A stretch of 64,000 nucleotides of DNA from Egicoccus sp. AB-alg6-2 (GCF_041821025.1 NZ_JBGUAY010000004.1:372001-436000); one strand, 5' to 3'; shown: positions 18,704-27,635, numbered from the stretch's first letter. Program-made: numbers and translations. The notes: a model not told the origin generated them from the letters alone.

Positions 18704-19698
18704 CCCGGCAGTGTGGCCGCGGGTTGTGACACCGCCTGGATGCGACGGGCGTCGGCGGCGACCTCGCACTCGTCCTCGCGGAGGCAGAACCGGCACCACG
18801 ACCCGCCGCGGAGCCGCAGGGTGTCCGGCTCCCCGGTGGCGACGCGGACCAACTGGGCCACGCCGTCGAGCACCCGCCGAACCGTGACCTGCAACGTCTC
18901 GGCCCGCAGCGATTCGACCTCGGCCCGGCCCTCGGTGACGTAGTAGGTCGCCCAGCGAAACGGCAGCCGACCGCTGGAGAGCGAGACCAGCAGGGCGTAG
19001 AAACGCAACTCGTGCCGGTCGTGCTCCGGGCGTGGAAAGCCGGTCTTGAGGTCGACCACCAGGGTCCGGGCCCGGTCGTCGCGGCGCGGACTGGTCAGCA
19101 CCAGGTCGGGGACACCGCGCAGGACGACCCGACCCTCGGCGAGCGCCACCTCGACGGGTCGTTCCACGCGCGCCCCGACGGCGGTCGGAGGCAGCGGCGG
19201 CCAGACCTCGCGGAAACCGGTCAGCAGGGCGCCGACCTCCTCGCGAAGGCCCGCGGCGTCGTCCGCGGGGAGGTCGTTGAGCCAGCGCGAGAGCGAGGCC
19301 GGGTCGCCGGGGCGGCGCGAGGCCTCGGCACGCCAGACGCGCCCCACGACGGCGGCGGGAGCGTCGGCGCGGCCCTCGTGCCAGTCCTGCTCGACCGCCA
19401 GGTGGGTCAACGTCCCCCGCGCGTTCGCCCACGAGTGGCGGTAGGGCTTGGGGTCGCGCTGCCAACCGTCGCAGGACAACCGGTCGAGGGCGCTCTTGGA
19501 CACGAGCAGGCGCCCACGTCTGGCCGTTGCGGCCGCCGCGGTGAGGTCGGCCCCCAGAGGTGCCAGCCCGTCCTCGAGCGCCTCGCGCAGGGAAGCGACC
19601 AATGCGGGATCGTCGGCGGGGCGCGACTGGTTCCAGCCGAGCAGGTCCTCGGCGAGACGCGCCCGGGCCGGTCGGTCCAGGGCGAGTTCGTCGTGCAC
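18700..19698 (-). CDS. PD-(D/E)XK nuclease with probable Fe-S cluster, Cas4/AddB-like (332 aa)
   Basis: This is a RecB-type nuclease domain. Active-site candidates in order are H99 (GTLTHLAVE), E183 (RPVEVAL), D198 (RGVPDLVL) and D216-x-K218 (VVDLKTG), followed by a conserved aromatic segment LRFYALL. Cysteines at about 76, 303, 306 and 312 (one N-terminal, three C-terminal as C-x2-C-x5-C) match the 4Fe-4S arrangement of AddB, Dna2 and Cas4 nucleases. No helicase domain and no cas genes are nearby. The GTG start at 19698 has GGAGG upstream. It overlaps the HIRAN gene by 4 bp, suggesting a two-component DNA-processing unit. The enzymatic class is solid and the pathway unknown. Confidence 0.83.
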   Translation of the reverse strand: MHDELALDRPARARLAEDLLGWNQSRPADDPALVASLREALEDGLAPLGADLTAAAATARRGRLLVSKSALDRLSCDGWQRDPKPYRHSWANARGTLTHLAVEQDWHEGRADAPAAVVGRVWRAEASRRPGDPASLSRWLNDLPADDAAGLREEVGALLTGFREVWPPLPPTAVGARVERPVEVALAEGRVVLRGVPDLVLTSPRRDDRARTLVVDLKTGFPRPEHDRHELRFYALLVSLSSGRLPFRWATYYVTEGRAEVESLRAETLQVTVRRVLDGVAQLVRVATGEPDTLRLRGGSWCRFCLREDECEVAADARRIQAVSQPAATLPG

Positions 19699-19821
19699 GT
19701 CGACCGCCCTCCCCCGCGGCCGGCCGGCCTCGCGTTCGCGGGACGGCCGTCATCCGCTTCCGGGTTCAGGCTACGGGCTGGGTGCGACGCGCCGGCGCAG
19801 CCGTCCCCAGCCTCGGCGTGC

Positions 19822-20379
19822 TCACGTTCCTGCCAGCGCCCGCAGGTCGGCGTCGGGCAGGTCGGGCGAGATCATCGTGCCTCCCGCCACCTCGAGCACG
19901 GGCACCCCACCGATCCCCCGTCCGCGCAGTGCGACCATGCGCTGCCGCAGGCGCTGTCGAGCACCGCGGTCCTCCAGCGCCGCCGTGACGGCGGCGACGT
20001 CCAGGCCGGCGTCATCGGCCAGGCGCGCCAGTTGCGCCGGTTCACCGAGATCGAGCCCGTCGCGCCAGTAGGCGCGAAGACAGGCCTGACGCCACGACGC
20101 GCCGAGCCCCTGGTCGAGGGCGACGCCCCCGACGACATGCGCGAGGACCGTCGCCGGCCGCAGGGCGGGACGGCGCAGCGGCATGCCCAGCTCGGCGGCA
20201 CGGTCGGCGTACCGCTCGAACTCCGCGTACTGGTCCAGGGTGAACGGCAGCGCGGTGTCCAGCCCCAACGGGTCGAAGCCCTCGAATGCGACCGGCAGAC
20301 CCTCGTCGGCGAGCCGCTGCAGCCGGAGCACGGCCACCACGCTGGCCGCCGAGGTGAAGTCGAAGTAGAGCGTCAGCAT
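19822..20379 (-). CDS. DsbA-fold protein, 2-hydroxychromene-2-carboxylate isomerase-like (185 aa)
   Basis: The thioredoxin-like N-terminus LTLYFDFTSAAS corresponds to the YFDFxSPYS start of kappa-class GST/HCCA isomerases. A helical insertion follows, and the cis-proline loop is GIGGVPVLEV (about 160-169). There is no CxxC, so it is not a disulfide oxidase. The ATG at 20379 gives the family's start; an in-frame upstream start would add a basic, unconserved stretch. It may act on glutathione-like or mycothiol conjugates or aromatic intermediates, but no catabolic genes are adjacent. It lies between the nuclease and the sulfurtransferase on the same strand. Confidence 0.8.
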   Translation of the reverse strand: MLTLYFDFTSAASVVAVLRLQRLADEGLPVAFEGFDPLGLDTALPFTLDQYAEFERYADRAAELGMPLRRPALRPATVLAHVVGGVALDQGLGASWRQACLRAYWRDGLDLGEPAQLARLADDAGLDVAAVTAALEDRGARQRLRQRMVALRGRGIGGVPVLEVAGGTMISPDLPDADLRALAGT

Positions 20380-20445
20380 CGCGGTCCATCGGCGGTGGCG
20401 TGGCTCGAGCCTACGCTCCGCGGCTCGCATGCCGACGTCACCCGC

Positions 20446-21291
20446 TCAGCCGGGCTCGTCGCCCGTCGCGGCGGGTCGCTGCGGATCCGCGGACCAGCCC
20501 GACCAGGAGCCGACGTAGAGCCGACCGTGGACGCCGAGTCGTTCCAGGGCGAGCAGGTCGAGCGCCGCGCTGACGCCAGACCCGCAGTAGGCGACGACCT
20601 CGTCGGCATCCAACGCGCCGCTGGCCTCCCAGGTCTGACGCAGTCCCGTGTCGTCCCGCAACGTCTTGTCCGGCCGCAGGTTGGCCGTCGCCGGCACGTT
20701 CACGGCACCCGGGATGTGACCGGGTCGCGGGTCGACCGGCTCGCGTTCGCCGCGGTAGCGCTCGGGAGCGCGGGCGTCGACCACGACGGCGGCCGGATCG
20801 CGCACGAGCCGGGCGACCTCGTCCGCGTCGGCGAACCGTTCCGACGGCCACGCCACCACACGGCGGCGAACGGGGGTGCGCTGGACCGGACCGGACTCGA
20901 GCGGACCCGACCAGGCGGCGAGCCCTCCGCTGAGCAGTGCAGCGGGCTGGCCGACGATGCGGAGCAGCCACACCAGCCGGCCGGCGCTGCCGCCCCCGCC
21001 CTGGTCGTAGGCGACCACGACGGTGTCGTCGCCGATACCGAGCCGGCCGAGCGCCTCGGCGAACGCGTCGGGCGCAGGCAGCGGGTTCCGGCCGTCCGTC
21101 GCCTCGCCGGGACCGCACAGCACCCCGGGCAGGTCGACGAACACGGCACCGGGCAGGTGGCCGGCGAGGTAGTCGTCCCGCCCCTGGCTGCCGTCCAGCG
21201 CCCACCGGACGTCGGCGAGTACCACCTCGGCGTCGCGTCGCAGCTGCTGGAGATCGTCTGCGCTGACGACGGCCGGTACGGATGCGGACAC
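20446..21291 (-). CDS. Two-domain sulfurtransferase, rhodanese (281 aa)
   Basis: This thiosulfate/3-mercaptopyruvate sulfurtransferase has tandem rhodanese domains (about 8-130 and 150-275). The C-terminal domain has the catalytic loop CGSGVSA with nucleophile about C236, and the N-terminal domain has the usual Asp (about D96 in AYDQGGGG) in place of cysteine. HIPGAVNVP and HLPGAVFVD are the CDC25-like signatures of each half. The CGSGVSA loop resembles the CGSGVTA of mercaptopyruvate-type enzymes more than classic CRKGVTA rhodaneses. The GTG at 21291 is preceded by AGGAG. It is divergent from ppc, 120 bp apart. Long open frames antisense to ppc joined to this gene are artefacts. Confidence 0.92.
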   Translation of the reverse strand: MSASVPAVVSADDLQQLRRDAEVVLADVRWALDGSQGRDDYLAGHLPGAVFVDLPGVLCGPGEATDGRNPLPAPDAFAEALGRLGIGDDTVVVAYDQGGGGSAGRLVWLLRIVGQPAALLSGGLAAWSGPLESGPVQRTPVRRRVVAWPSERFADADEVARLVRDPAAVVVDARAPERYRGEREPVDPRPGHIPGAVNVPATANLRPDKTLRDDTGLRQTWEASGALDADEVVAYCGSGVSAALDLLALERLGVHGRLYVGSWSGWSADPQRPAATGDEPG

Positions 21292-21411
21292 GGCGGCTCC
21301 TGCAGGGGTGGCGGCGCCTGGCTCGGCGTGGCATCGGCGAGGGCGTACGACGCTAGCCCGGCGGTCAGTAGCCTCGCAGCCACGCCGTCCCCGTCTCTTG
21401 CTCGGAGTGTC

Positions 21412-24153
21412 ATGGATCGCGACGCCACCAGCGCACAGGTGCGACTGCTCGGCGACCTGCTCGGCCGCACGATCGCCGCCATCGAGGGCGAAGGTCGACT
21501 GGATCTCGTGGAGCAGGTCCGGGCCCTGTCGATCGCGCACCGTCGCGGCGACGACGCGGCCGGCCCGCAGCTGACCCGCCTGCTCACCGACATCTCCGCG
21601 GACGACGCGTTCGTGGTGGTCAGCGCCTTCGCGGCCTGGTTCCGACTCATCAACCTCGCCGAGGACCAGGCGATGGTGCGGCAGCTCACCGCCGACCGGG
21701 TCCACGCCGGCGAGGCCGGTGAACCGCACAGCGAGACGTTGCTCGCCGCAGTCCACACCCTCGCCGAGTGGGGGCTGTCCGCCGAGCAGGCGGCGGCCGC
21801 GATCGCCGAGGTGCACGTCCGCCCGGTGATGACCGCGCATCCCACCGAGTCGAAGCGGCGCACGACCTTGACCAAGCTGGGTCGCATCGCGGGCGCGCTC
21901 CGCGACCTCGACGCCCACCCGGTCACGCCAGAGAAGCGGGCGCACCTCGAGCGCTACCTGGCCGAGGAGCTGGCCTCGCTGTGGCTCACCGACGAGACCC
22001 GAATCCGGCCACCGTCGGTCATCGAGGAGGTGCGCAACGGGCTGTACTGGACCGAGGCGGTGCTGTTCGACCTCGTGCCCCGCCTGCACCGGGACCTGCG
22101 TGACGCCTTCGACGCGGTCTACCCCGACCAGCCCGTCGAGGTGGACAACTTCCTGCGCCTGGGCTCCTGGATCGGCGGTGACCGGGACGGCAACCCGAAG
22201 GTGACCCCCGAGGTCACGGAACAGACCCTGCGCGAACACCAGCTGATGTCGCTCAAGCTGCTGCGCCGCAGCATCGACCGCCTGCACGCGCACCTGTCGG
22301 TCAGTGCCCGGCGCGGGACCAGCGACGAGCTCGCCGCCCGCCTGGACGAGCTGCGGCGCCTCCTGCCCGAGGAATCGGCCGACGTCGAACGCCGCTATCC
22401 CTCGCAGCCCCATCGCCAGTTCCTCGCGCTGGTCTACCAGGTGCTGCTGCACACCGAGCGCCTCGCCCGGCGGCCGTGGCGGCTCGACCCCGAGGTCGAC
22501 CCGCGCAGCTACACCCACGCGGGGGAACTCGTCGCCGATCTCGAACTCCTGCGCGCCAGCCTGCGTTCGGCCGGCGCCGAGCTCATCGCCGACGGTCGTC
22601 TCCGCTCGCTGCAGATCCAGGCCGAGGTGTTCGGTTTCCACCTCGTGACCCTCGACGTGCGTCAGCACGCGCGCCGTCATGCCGCAGCGCTGGGCACGGT
22701 GCTGCGCCAGTACGGCGAGGAACAGGACTACGAGCAGCTGCCCGAGGCCGAACGGGTCGCGCTCCTCACCGCGGAACTGCGCAGTCTGCGGCCGCTCACC
22801 CCCGCCGTCCTGGCCTTCGACGACGAGACCAACGAGACCTTGGAGGTGTTCCGGGTCATCCGTCGCGCCCACGAGCGCCTCGGCGCCGACGCGATCGACA
22901 CCTACATCATCTCGATGACCGAACAGGTGTCGGACGTGCTCTCGGTCCTGGTCATGGCGCGCGACGCCGGGTGCGACCGCGGACTCGACGTCGTTCCCCT
23001 GTTCGAGACCGTGGACGACCTGGTGAACGCACCACGTGTCCTCGAGGAACTCCTGACCTGTGCGCCCTACCGCGAACACGTCCGCGACCGCGGCGACCAC
23101 CAGCAGCTGATGATCGGCTACAGCGACTCGAACAAGGACGCCGGCTACCTGGCGGCGACGTGGCAGCTGCACCGCGCCCAGCGTGAGCTGGTCCGGGTCG
23201 CGGACGCGCACGGGGTGAAGCTGACGGTGTTCCACGGACGCGGCGGCAGCATCGGCCGCGGCGGCGGGCCTGCCAACGCCGCCATCCGGGCCCAGCCGCC
23301 CGAAGCGGTCCGCGGGCGCCTGAAGCTCACCGAGCAGGGCGAGGTCATCGCGGCCCGCTACCGCGACCCCGTGCTGGCCCACCGTCACCTCGAGCAGATC
23401 CTGCACGCCGTGCTGCTGACCGCGGCTCCCGACCGGCCGCCCACGACCGACGCGCGGACCGACGAGCTGCTCGACGAGTTGGCCGCCCTGGCCCGCAAGG
23501 CCTACCGCGAGCTGGTGCACGACACCCCGGAGCTGGTGGACTACCTCCACGAGGCGACCCCGCTCGACGCGATCGGTGAGCTCAACATCGCCTCCCGACC
23601 GGCACGTCGCCAGGCGGGTCGTGGCATCGAGGACCTGCGCGCCATCCCGTGGGTGTTCGCCTGGACCCAGTGCCGCGTGCACCTGCCCGCCTGGTACGGG
23701 CTCGGCTCCGCCCTGCACGAGTGGGCCGGCGACGACCCGGCCCGGTGGACCCAACTCCAGGAGCTGGTGGCCGGCAGCCCCCTGGTCCAGACCATCCTGG
23801 ACAACGTCGAGATGGCGCTCGCGAAGGCGGACCTGCGCATCGCCGCCTCGTATGCCGCGCTCGCCCGACCCGAGACCCGCGACGTGGTGTTCCCGCGACT
23901 GCGCGCCGAGTACGACCGCACCGCGTCCGCCCTGCTGCGCATCCGCGGTCACGACCAGCTCGTCGGGCACGACGCCGACCTCGCCGAGGTGCTGCGGTTG
24001 CGCGATCCCTACCTCGACCCGCTGCACGGGGTCCAGGTGGCCCTGCTCCACCGGCTGCGCGAGGAACACGACGACGCCACGGCCGAGCTGCTGCGTGAGG
24101 CGGTGTTGGTGGCCACCAACGGCATCGCGGCCGGGCAGCGCAACACCGGCTGA
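21412..24153 (+). CDS. ppc: Phosphoenolpyruvate carboxylase (913 aa)
   Basis: This anaplerotic enzyme forms oxaloacetate from PEP and bicarbonate. The catalytic histidine is in VMTAHPTESKRRT (about H143). GGDRDGNPKVT, SDSNKDAGY and FHGRGGSIGRGGGP are the other invariant active-site loops, and the C-terminus ends QRNTG as in most bacterial PEPC. The length of 913 aa is typical. The ATG at 21412 has a weak GGAG upstream and aligns with the family N-terminus, which often starts with a short helical segment. It is transcribed alone, divergent from the sulfurtransferase. No gene for pyruvate carboxylase is in the window. Confidence 0.97.
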   Translation: MDRDATSAQVRLLGDLLGRTIAAIEGEGRLDLVEQVRALSIAHRRGDDAAGPQLTRLLTDISADDAFVVVSAFAAWFRLINLAEDQAMVRQLTADRVHAGEAGEPHSETLLAAVHTLAEWGLSAEQAAAAIAEVHVRPVMTAHPTESKRRTTLTKLGRIAGALRDLDAHPVTPEKRAHLERYLAEELASLWLTDETRIRPPSVIEEVRNGLYWTEAVLFDLVPRLHRDLRDAFDAVYPDQPVEVDNFLRLGSWIGGDRDGNPKVTPEVTEQTLREHQLMSLKLLRRSIDRLHAHLSVSARRGTSDELAARLDELRRLLPEESADVERRYPSQPHRQFLALVYQVLLHTERLARRPWRLDPEVDPRSYTHAGELVADLELLRASLRSAGAELIADGRLRSLQIQAEVFGFHLVTLDVRQHARRHAAALGTVLRQYGEEQDYEQLPEAERVALLTAELRSLRPLTPAVLAFDDETNETLEVFRVIRRAHERLGADAIDTYIISMTEQVSDVLSVLVMARDAGCDRGLDVVPLFETVDDLVNAPRVLEELLTCAPYREHVRDRGDHQQLMIGYSDSNKDAGYLAATWQLHRAQRELVRVADAHGVKLTVFHGRGGSIGRGGGPANAAIRAQPPEAVRGRLKLTEQGEVIAARYRDPVLAHRHLEQILHAVLLTAAPDRPPTTDARTDELLDELAALARKAYRELVHDTPELVDYLHEATPLDAIGELNIASRPARRQAGRGIEDLRAIPWVFAWTQCRVHLPAWYGLGSALHEWAGDDPARWTQLQELVAGSPLVQTILDNVEMALAKADLRIAASYAALARPETRDVVFPRLRAEYDRTASALLRIRGHDQLVGHDADLAEVLRLRDPYLDPLHGVQVALLHRLREEHDDATAELLREAVLVATNGIAAGQRNTG

Positions 24154-24178
24154 CCACGCCAGGCCCCGAGGGAGTCGG

Positions 24179-24199
24179 AGGTCCCAATTCTGGGGACCT
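24179..24199. promoter_or_regulatory. Perfect palindrome AGGTCCC-N7-GGGACCT
   Basis: AGGTCCC (24179-24185) and GGGACCT (24193-24199) form a perfect inverted repeat around AATTCTG, an unusually AT-containing core for this genome. It lies 26 bp after the ppc stop and about 60 bp before the ATG of the next gene. It may be a protein-binding operator or a weak terminator for ppc, but there is no T-run. It resembles half-sites of DevR/DosR boxes in the reverse arrangement, so I do not call it a DevR box. Confidence 0.4.
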
Positions 24200-24258
24200 T
24201 GAGCCCTGATCGCCACCCGGGCCCCACCCGTAACTTCGGGGACGTGGAGGTGGTCCCG

Positions 24259-24741
24259 ATGGAGCGCACGATCAGAATCTTCCTGCCGGTCCCCGGCGAG
24301 CCGCTGGCGTCGTTGCGCGCGTTCCTCGACGAGCCCGTCCGCTGGCTGCCCGAGGCACGGCTGGGGCCGGCGGGCCTGCTGTCGACCGTGCGCGCCGGCG
24401 GCATGGCCCGCTCCGTCCTCGTCCGGGTCGGCGCGCCGTGGGTGGTCGGCTCGACCCACTGGCGCTCCCTGCGCTGGGACCCCCTCAACGAGGAAGCCGG
24501 GCGCCCCGATCGCCTGCTGCCCGCGTTCGACGGCGAACTCGGACTGCACGTACTCGGCACGGGCCGCGTCACGCTGATCCTCGACGGCCGGTACGTGCCG
24601 CCGGGGGGCAGCGTCGGAGCGGCACTGGACGGGGTCGCACTCGGTCGGTTGGCCAACCGCAGCCTCGAGCGCTTCCTCGAGGACCTCGCGCAGCGGTTGC
24701 GCCACGACGCCGAGACGGCCGTCCCCTCCGTCGTCGGTTAG
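24259..24741 (+). CDS. Conserved-looking protein of unknown function, possible SRPBCC-like fold (160 aa)
   Basis: No family is recognised with certainty. The protein starts MERTIRIFLPVPGEPLASL, and alternating strands with a long C-terminal helix (about 125-155, LANRSLERFLEDLAQRL) fit the outline of SRPBCC/START-like ligand-binding proteins. I choose ATG 24259, preceded by GGAGGTGG, over ATG 24199, which lies at the edge of the upstream palindrome. Its stop overlaps the stop of the convergent histidine kinase gene by 4 bp. Its position next to the GAF kinase/LuxR regulator pair suggests, but does not show, a stress-related role. Confidence 0.6.
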   Translation: MERTIRIFLPVPGEPLASLRAFLDEPVRWLPEARLGPAGLLSTVRAGGMARSVLVRVGAPWVVGSTHWRSLRWDPLNEEAGRPDRLLPAFDGELGLHVLGTGRVTLILDGRYVPPGGSVGAALDGVALGRLANRSLERFLEDLAQRLRHDAETAVPSVVG

Positions 24742-26342
24742 GCGCCTCCCAGGGGGACCCGCCAGCACACCTGGGTGCCGGCTCCGCCGACGCGCGGCGA
24801 CCAGGTCACCTCCCCACCCAGCAGCGCCGCCCGCTCCTGCAGGTTCCGGCGCCCGAAGCCGCTCCCGGGCCTGGGCGGCAGCCCACGTCCGTTGTCGGCG
24901 ACGACCAGGGTCAGACCGACCCCGTCGACGACGACCTCGACCTCGACGTCGTCGGCGTCGGCGTGCTTGGCGACGTTGGTCAACGCCTCGCGCAGCACCG
25001 GCAGCAGCTGTTCGGCCACCTGCGGCGGGACGGTCGTTTCGACCGGCCCGTCGAAACGCACCCGCGGCGAGCGCGGCAGCACGGGGGTCAGTTCGTCGAC
25101 CAGTTCGAGCACCGCGTGCCGGATACCGCCGGTCGCGGTCGGGTCCGACTGTAGTGCGAAGATCGTGGTCCGGATCTCCTTCACGGTGACATCGATCTCG
25201 TCCACCGCGCGCTCGATCCGCTCGATGACGTCCGGTCGACCCTCGGCCCGCTTCAGGGTCGCCTGCAGCGACAACCCCGTGGCGAACAGGCGCTGGATCA
25301 CGGTGTCGTGCAGGTCGCGGCCGATGCGCTCGCGCTCCTCGACCAGCGACATCCGCTGGAGTTCGGCGCGGGCGCGCTCGGTCGTCAGCACCAGGCTGGC
25401 CTGGGCGGCGAAGCCCGACATGATGGCCTCGTCACGTCGCGTGAGACCGGCGAGCCGCATCACGCCGAGTGCCGCGACGACCTCGTCGCCGGCCCGCAGC
25501 GGTACCCACAGCATCGCGCCCTCGCCGAAGACGGGGCCACGCTCACCACGCACGACCGCGCCCTCGAGCAGGCTGCCCCAGGCCGGCCCCTCGGTGGCGG
25601 GCAGGAAGCCCGGGGTCGGGCCCTCCTGCCCCGCCGACGCGAGGATCCACAGGCCGTCCTCGTGCGGCCCGACGACACACGCCGCGTCGCCGTCGACGAG
25701 GCGCAGAGCGAAGTCGGCGAGGCGCCCCCGCACCTCGCTCACGGGCGCACCGGCGAGCGCAGCGGTGGTGACCTCCAGCACGGCGTCTCGCCAGCGCTCA
25801 CGCTGGCTCAGGTCGTCGTAGAGGCGGGCGTGCTCGATGGCGGTCCCTGCGACCGCGGCGAGGCCGACGACGAGGTCCTCGTCCTCCTGGGTGAAGGACC
25901 CGCCGCCGCGCTTCTCGGCCAGGTACAGGTTGCCGAAGGCGCGTCCGCGGACCCGGACGGGCGCGCCGAGGAAGCCGTGCATGGGCGGATGGTTGGGCGG
26001 AAACCCGTACGACTTCGGGTGGGCGGTGATGTCGTCGAGCCGCACCGGCTCGGGTTGCTCGATCAGCAGCCCGAGGACCCCGCGTCCGGCCGGCAGGTTG
26101 CCGATCGCGGCGGCCGTCTCGGCGTCGACGCCCCGGTGCACGAAGGCGGACAGCCCGTCACCGTCCTCGGCGATGACCCCGAGCGCGCCGTACTTCGCCG
26201 CCACGAGATCGCAGGCGGCCTCCACGACCCGTCCCAGCACGGCCTCGAGATCGAGGTCCACCGTGACGGCGAGCACCGCGTCCAGGACCTGGGCGGCGCG
26301 GGGGTCCAACGCGTCGCTGCCGAGACCGTTCGTGGAGCCCAT
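24738..26342 (-). CDS. GAF-domain sensor histidine kinase, DevS/DosS-like (534 aa)
   Basis: This is a soluble two-component sensor. Two GAF domains (about 25-170 and 185-320) precede a HisKA_3 dimerisation helix with the phospho-acceptor about H345 in GRDLHDTVIQRLFATGLSLQ and an HATPase domain with the N-box NVAKHADA and VADNGRGLPP. The first GAF contains SYGFPPNHPPMHGFLGAPV followed by GNLYLAEKRGG, very close to the mycobacterial DevS/DosT haem GAF signature. That suggests O2, CO, NO or redox sensing, but haem binding cannot be proved from sequence. It is divergent from its presumed regulator, with 71 bp between starts. Confidence 0.92.
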   Translation of the reverse strand: MGSTNGLGSDALDPRAAQVLDAVLAVTVDLDLEAVLGRVVEAACDLVAAKYGALGVIAEDGDGLSAFVHRGVDAETAAAIGNLPAGRGVLGLLIEQPEPVRLDDITAHPKSYGFPPNHPPMHGFLGAPVRVRGRAFGNLYLAEKRGGGSFTQEDEDLVVGLAAVAGTAIEHARLYDDLSQRERWRDAVLEVTTAALAGAPVSEVRGRLADFALRLVDGDAACVVGPHEDGLWILASAGQEGPTPGFLPATEGPAWGSLLEGAVVRGERGPVFGEGAMLWVPLRAGDEVVAALGVMRLAGLTRRDEAIMSGFAAQASLVLTTERARAELQRMSLVEERERIGRDLHDTVIQRLFATGLSLQATLKRAEGRPDVIERIERAVDEIDVTVKEIRTTIFALQSDPTATGGIRHAVLELVDELTPVLPRSPRVRFDGPVETTVPPQVAEQLLPVLREALTNVAKHADADDVEVEVVVDGVGLTLVVADNGRGLPPRPGSGFGRRNLQERAALLGGEVTWSPRVGGAGTQVCWRVPLGGA

Positions 26343-26413
26343 CGGTGTACCTTTGCGTCCGGCTGCAGCCCGACACCCTACTGTTGCCCTCCCCCTGCCC
26401 ATGGAGTCTGCTG

Positions 26414-27061
26414 GTGGCCGAGACCGTGCGCGTCTTCCTCGTCGACGACCACGAGGTGGTCCGGCGGGGACTCCGGGACCTCATCGACGCCGAGGACGAC
26501 CTCGAGGTTGTCGGTGACGCCGCCAGTGCGGGAATGGCGCTGGCCGGTATCGCCCAGACCTCGCCCGACGTCGCCCTGCTCGACGTGCGGTTGCCGGACG
26601 GCAACGGGGTCGAGATCTGCCGTGACGTGCGTGCCCGTGATCCACGGATCGCGTGCCTGATGCTGACCTCGTTCGGCGACGACGAGGCGCTGTTCGACGC
26701 GATCATGGCCGGCGCGGCCGGGTACCTGCTCAAGGACGTACGCGGTCCCGACCTGCTCGACGCGATCCGGCGGGTGGCGACGGGCGACTCGCTGCTCGAC
26801 CCCGCGGTCACCGGCAAGGTGCTCGAGCGCCTCCGCCGCGGCGACGAGGAGGACCCGCGGCTTCGCTCGCTGTCCGAACAGGAGCGGCGGATCCTGTCCC
26901 TCATCGCGGAGGGTCTGACCAACCGGCAGATCGCCGAGCGGATGCACCTCGCCGAGAAGACGGTGAAGAACTACGTGTCCAACCTGCTCGCGAAGCTCGG
27001 CATGCAACGCCGTACCGAGGCCGCGGTCTTCTACACCCAGGTCGAGCGCGGCGAGGCCTGA
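26414..27061 (+). CDS. NarL/LuxR-family response regulator, DevR-like (215 aa)
   Basis: The receiver domain has DDHEVVRRGL at its start, the phospho-acceptor about D57 in ALLDVRLPDGNG, and LLKDV with the conserved lysine. The LuxR-type HTH (about 150-212) includes LSEQERRILSLIAEGLTNRQ and EKTVKNYVSNLLAKLGM, nearly identical in pattern to DevR/DosR. A GTG start at 26414 with GGAG seven bases upstream removes an unconserved extension. It is divergent from the DevS-like kinase and is its likely partner. The genes just downstream (FMN-binding protein, copper oxidase) are plausible targets by position. Confidence 0.93.
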   Translation: MAETVRVFLVDDHEVVRRGLRDLIDAEDDLEVVGDAASAGMALAGIAQTSPDVALLDVRLPDGNGVEICRDVRARDPRIACLMLTSFGDDEALFDAIMAGAAGYLLKDVRGPDLLDAIRRVATGDSLLDPAVTGKVLERLRRGDEEDPRLRSLSEQERRILSLIAEGLTNRQIAERMHLAEKTVKNYVSNLLAKLGMQRRTEAAVFYTQVERGEA

Positions 27062-27176
27062 GCCGGGACCGATGCCCCCGGCTGCTGGGGCCGGGGTGCC
27101 CTGGTGGCGGCGGGCCGCGTGACCCATGCTCGGGACGGGGCCGGCCACCTGCCGAGGCCGGCACGGGAGCCCGACC

Positions 27177-27635
27177 ATGGAACACGTCACGGACCGTCAC
27201 GCCCTCGAGGTGCTCAGCACCGCCGAGTCGCTCCGTCTGCTCGGCAGCCGGCCCCTGGGACGGCTCGCCTACGTCGACCGGGGGGCACCGAGCATCGTGC
27301 CCGTCAACCACCTCGTCGACGGGCACACCGTCGTCTTCCGGGCCCTGCACGGCGCCAAGAGCGACGCGTTGCTGATGGGACGCCCGGTCGCCTTCGAGGT
27401 GGACGACCACGACCCGTCGCGGCGCGTCGGCTGGAGTGTGCTCGTACGCGGCACGGCGACGCCCGTCTCGGACGAGGAGGCGCGTCGTTTCGCGGCCGAG
27501 CTCGACAGCTGGGCCGCCGACACGGCCGTCCGCCACACGATCGTCCGCCTCGTCCCCGACGAGATCACCGGGCGCCGCCTCCGGGAGCGCACCGAGGCCC
27601 TAGTGACGCAGGACCAAGGTCCCTCGGACCTGTGA
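27177..27635 (+). CDS. FMN-binding split-barrel (pyridoxamine-phosphate-oxidase-like) protein (152 aa)
   Basis: This small flavin-binding protein has the pattern LGRLAYVDRGAPSIVPVNHLVDG, then VVFRALHGAKSDALL and VAFEVDDHDPSRRVGWSVLVRGTA, typical of actinobacterial pyridoxamine 5'-phosphate-oxidase-like proteins, many of which belong to DevR-type hypoxia regulons or bind F420/FMN. It is too short for true PdxH. The ATG at 27177 has GGGAG upstream. A TCGGGAC half-site resembling a DevR box half lies about 45 bp upstream, a weak match. It directly follows the DevR-like gene on the same strand (115 bp). Confidence 0.85.
   Translation: MEHVTDRHALEVLSTAESLRLLGSRPLGRLAYVDRGAPSIVPVNHLVDGHTVVFRALHGAKSDALLMGRPVAFEVDDHDPSRRVGWSVLVRGTATPVSDEEARRFAAELDSWAADTAVRHTIVRLVPDEITGRRLRERTEALVTQDQGPSDL

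Noticed and set aside
18700-19698. Cas4 of a CRISPR system
   Set aside because: The fold and Fe-S cysteines fit, but there is no array and no other cas gene in 64 kb, so only the nuclease class is called.
24179-24199. DevR/DosR box
   Set aside because: The half-sites are in reverse order (GTCCC...GGGAC rather than GGGAC...GTCCC), so it is reported only as an unassigned palindrome.
20446-24768. A 1440-codon open frame on the minus strand antisense to ppc
   Set aside because: It is a GC-rich mirror frame. Only its last part (20446-21291) encodes a recognisable protein, the sulfurtransferase; the rest lacks any family motif and lies opposite an unquestionable PEP carboxylase gene.
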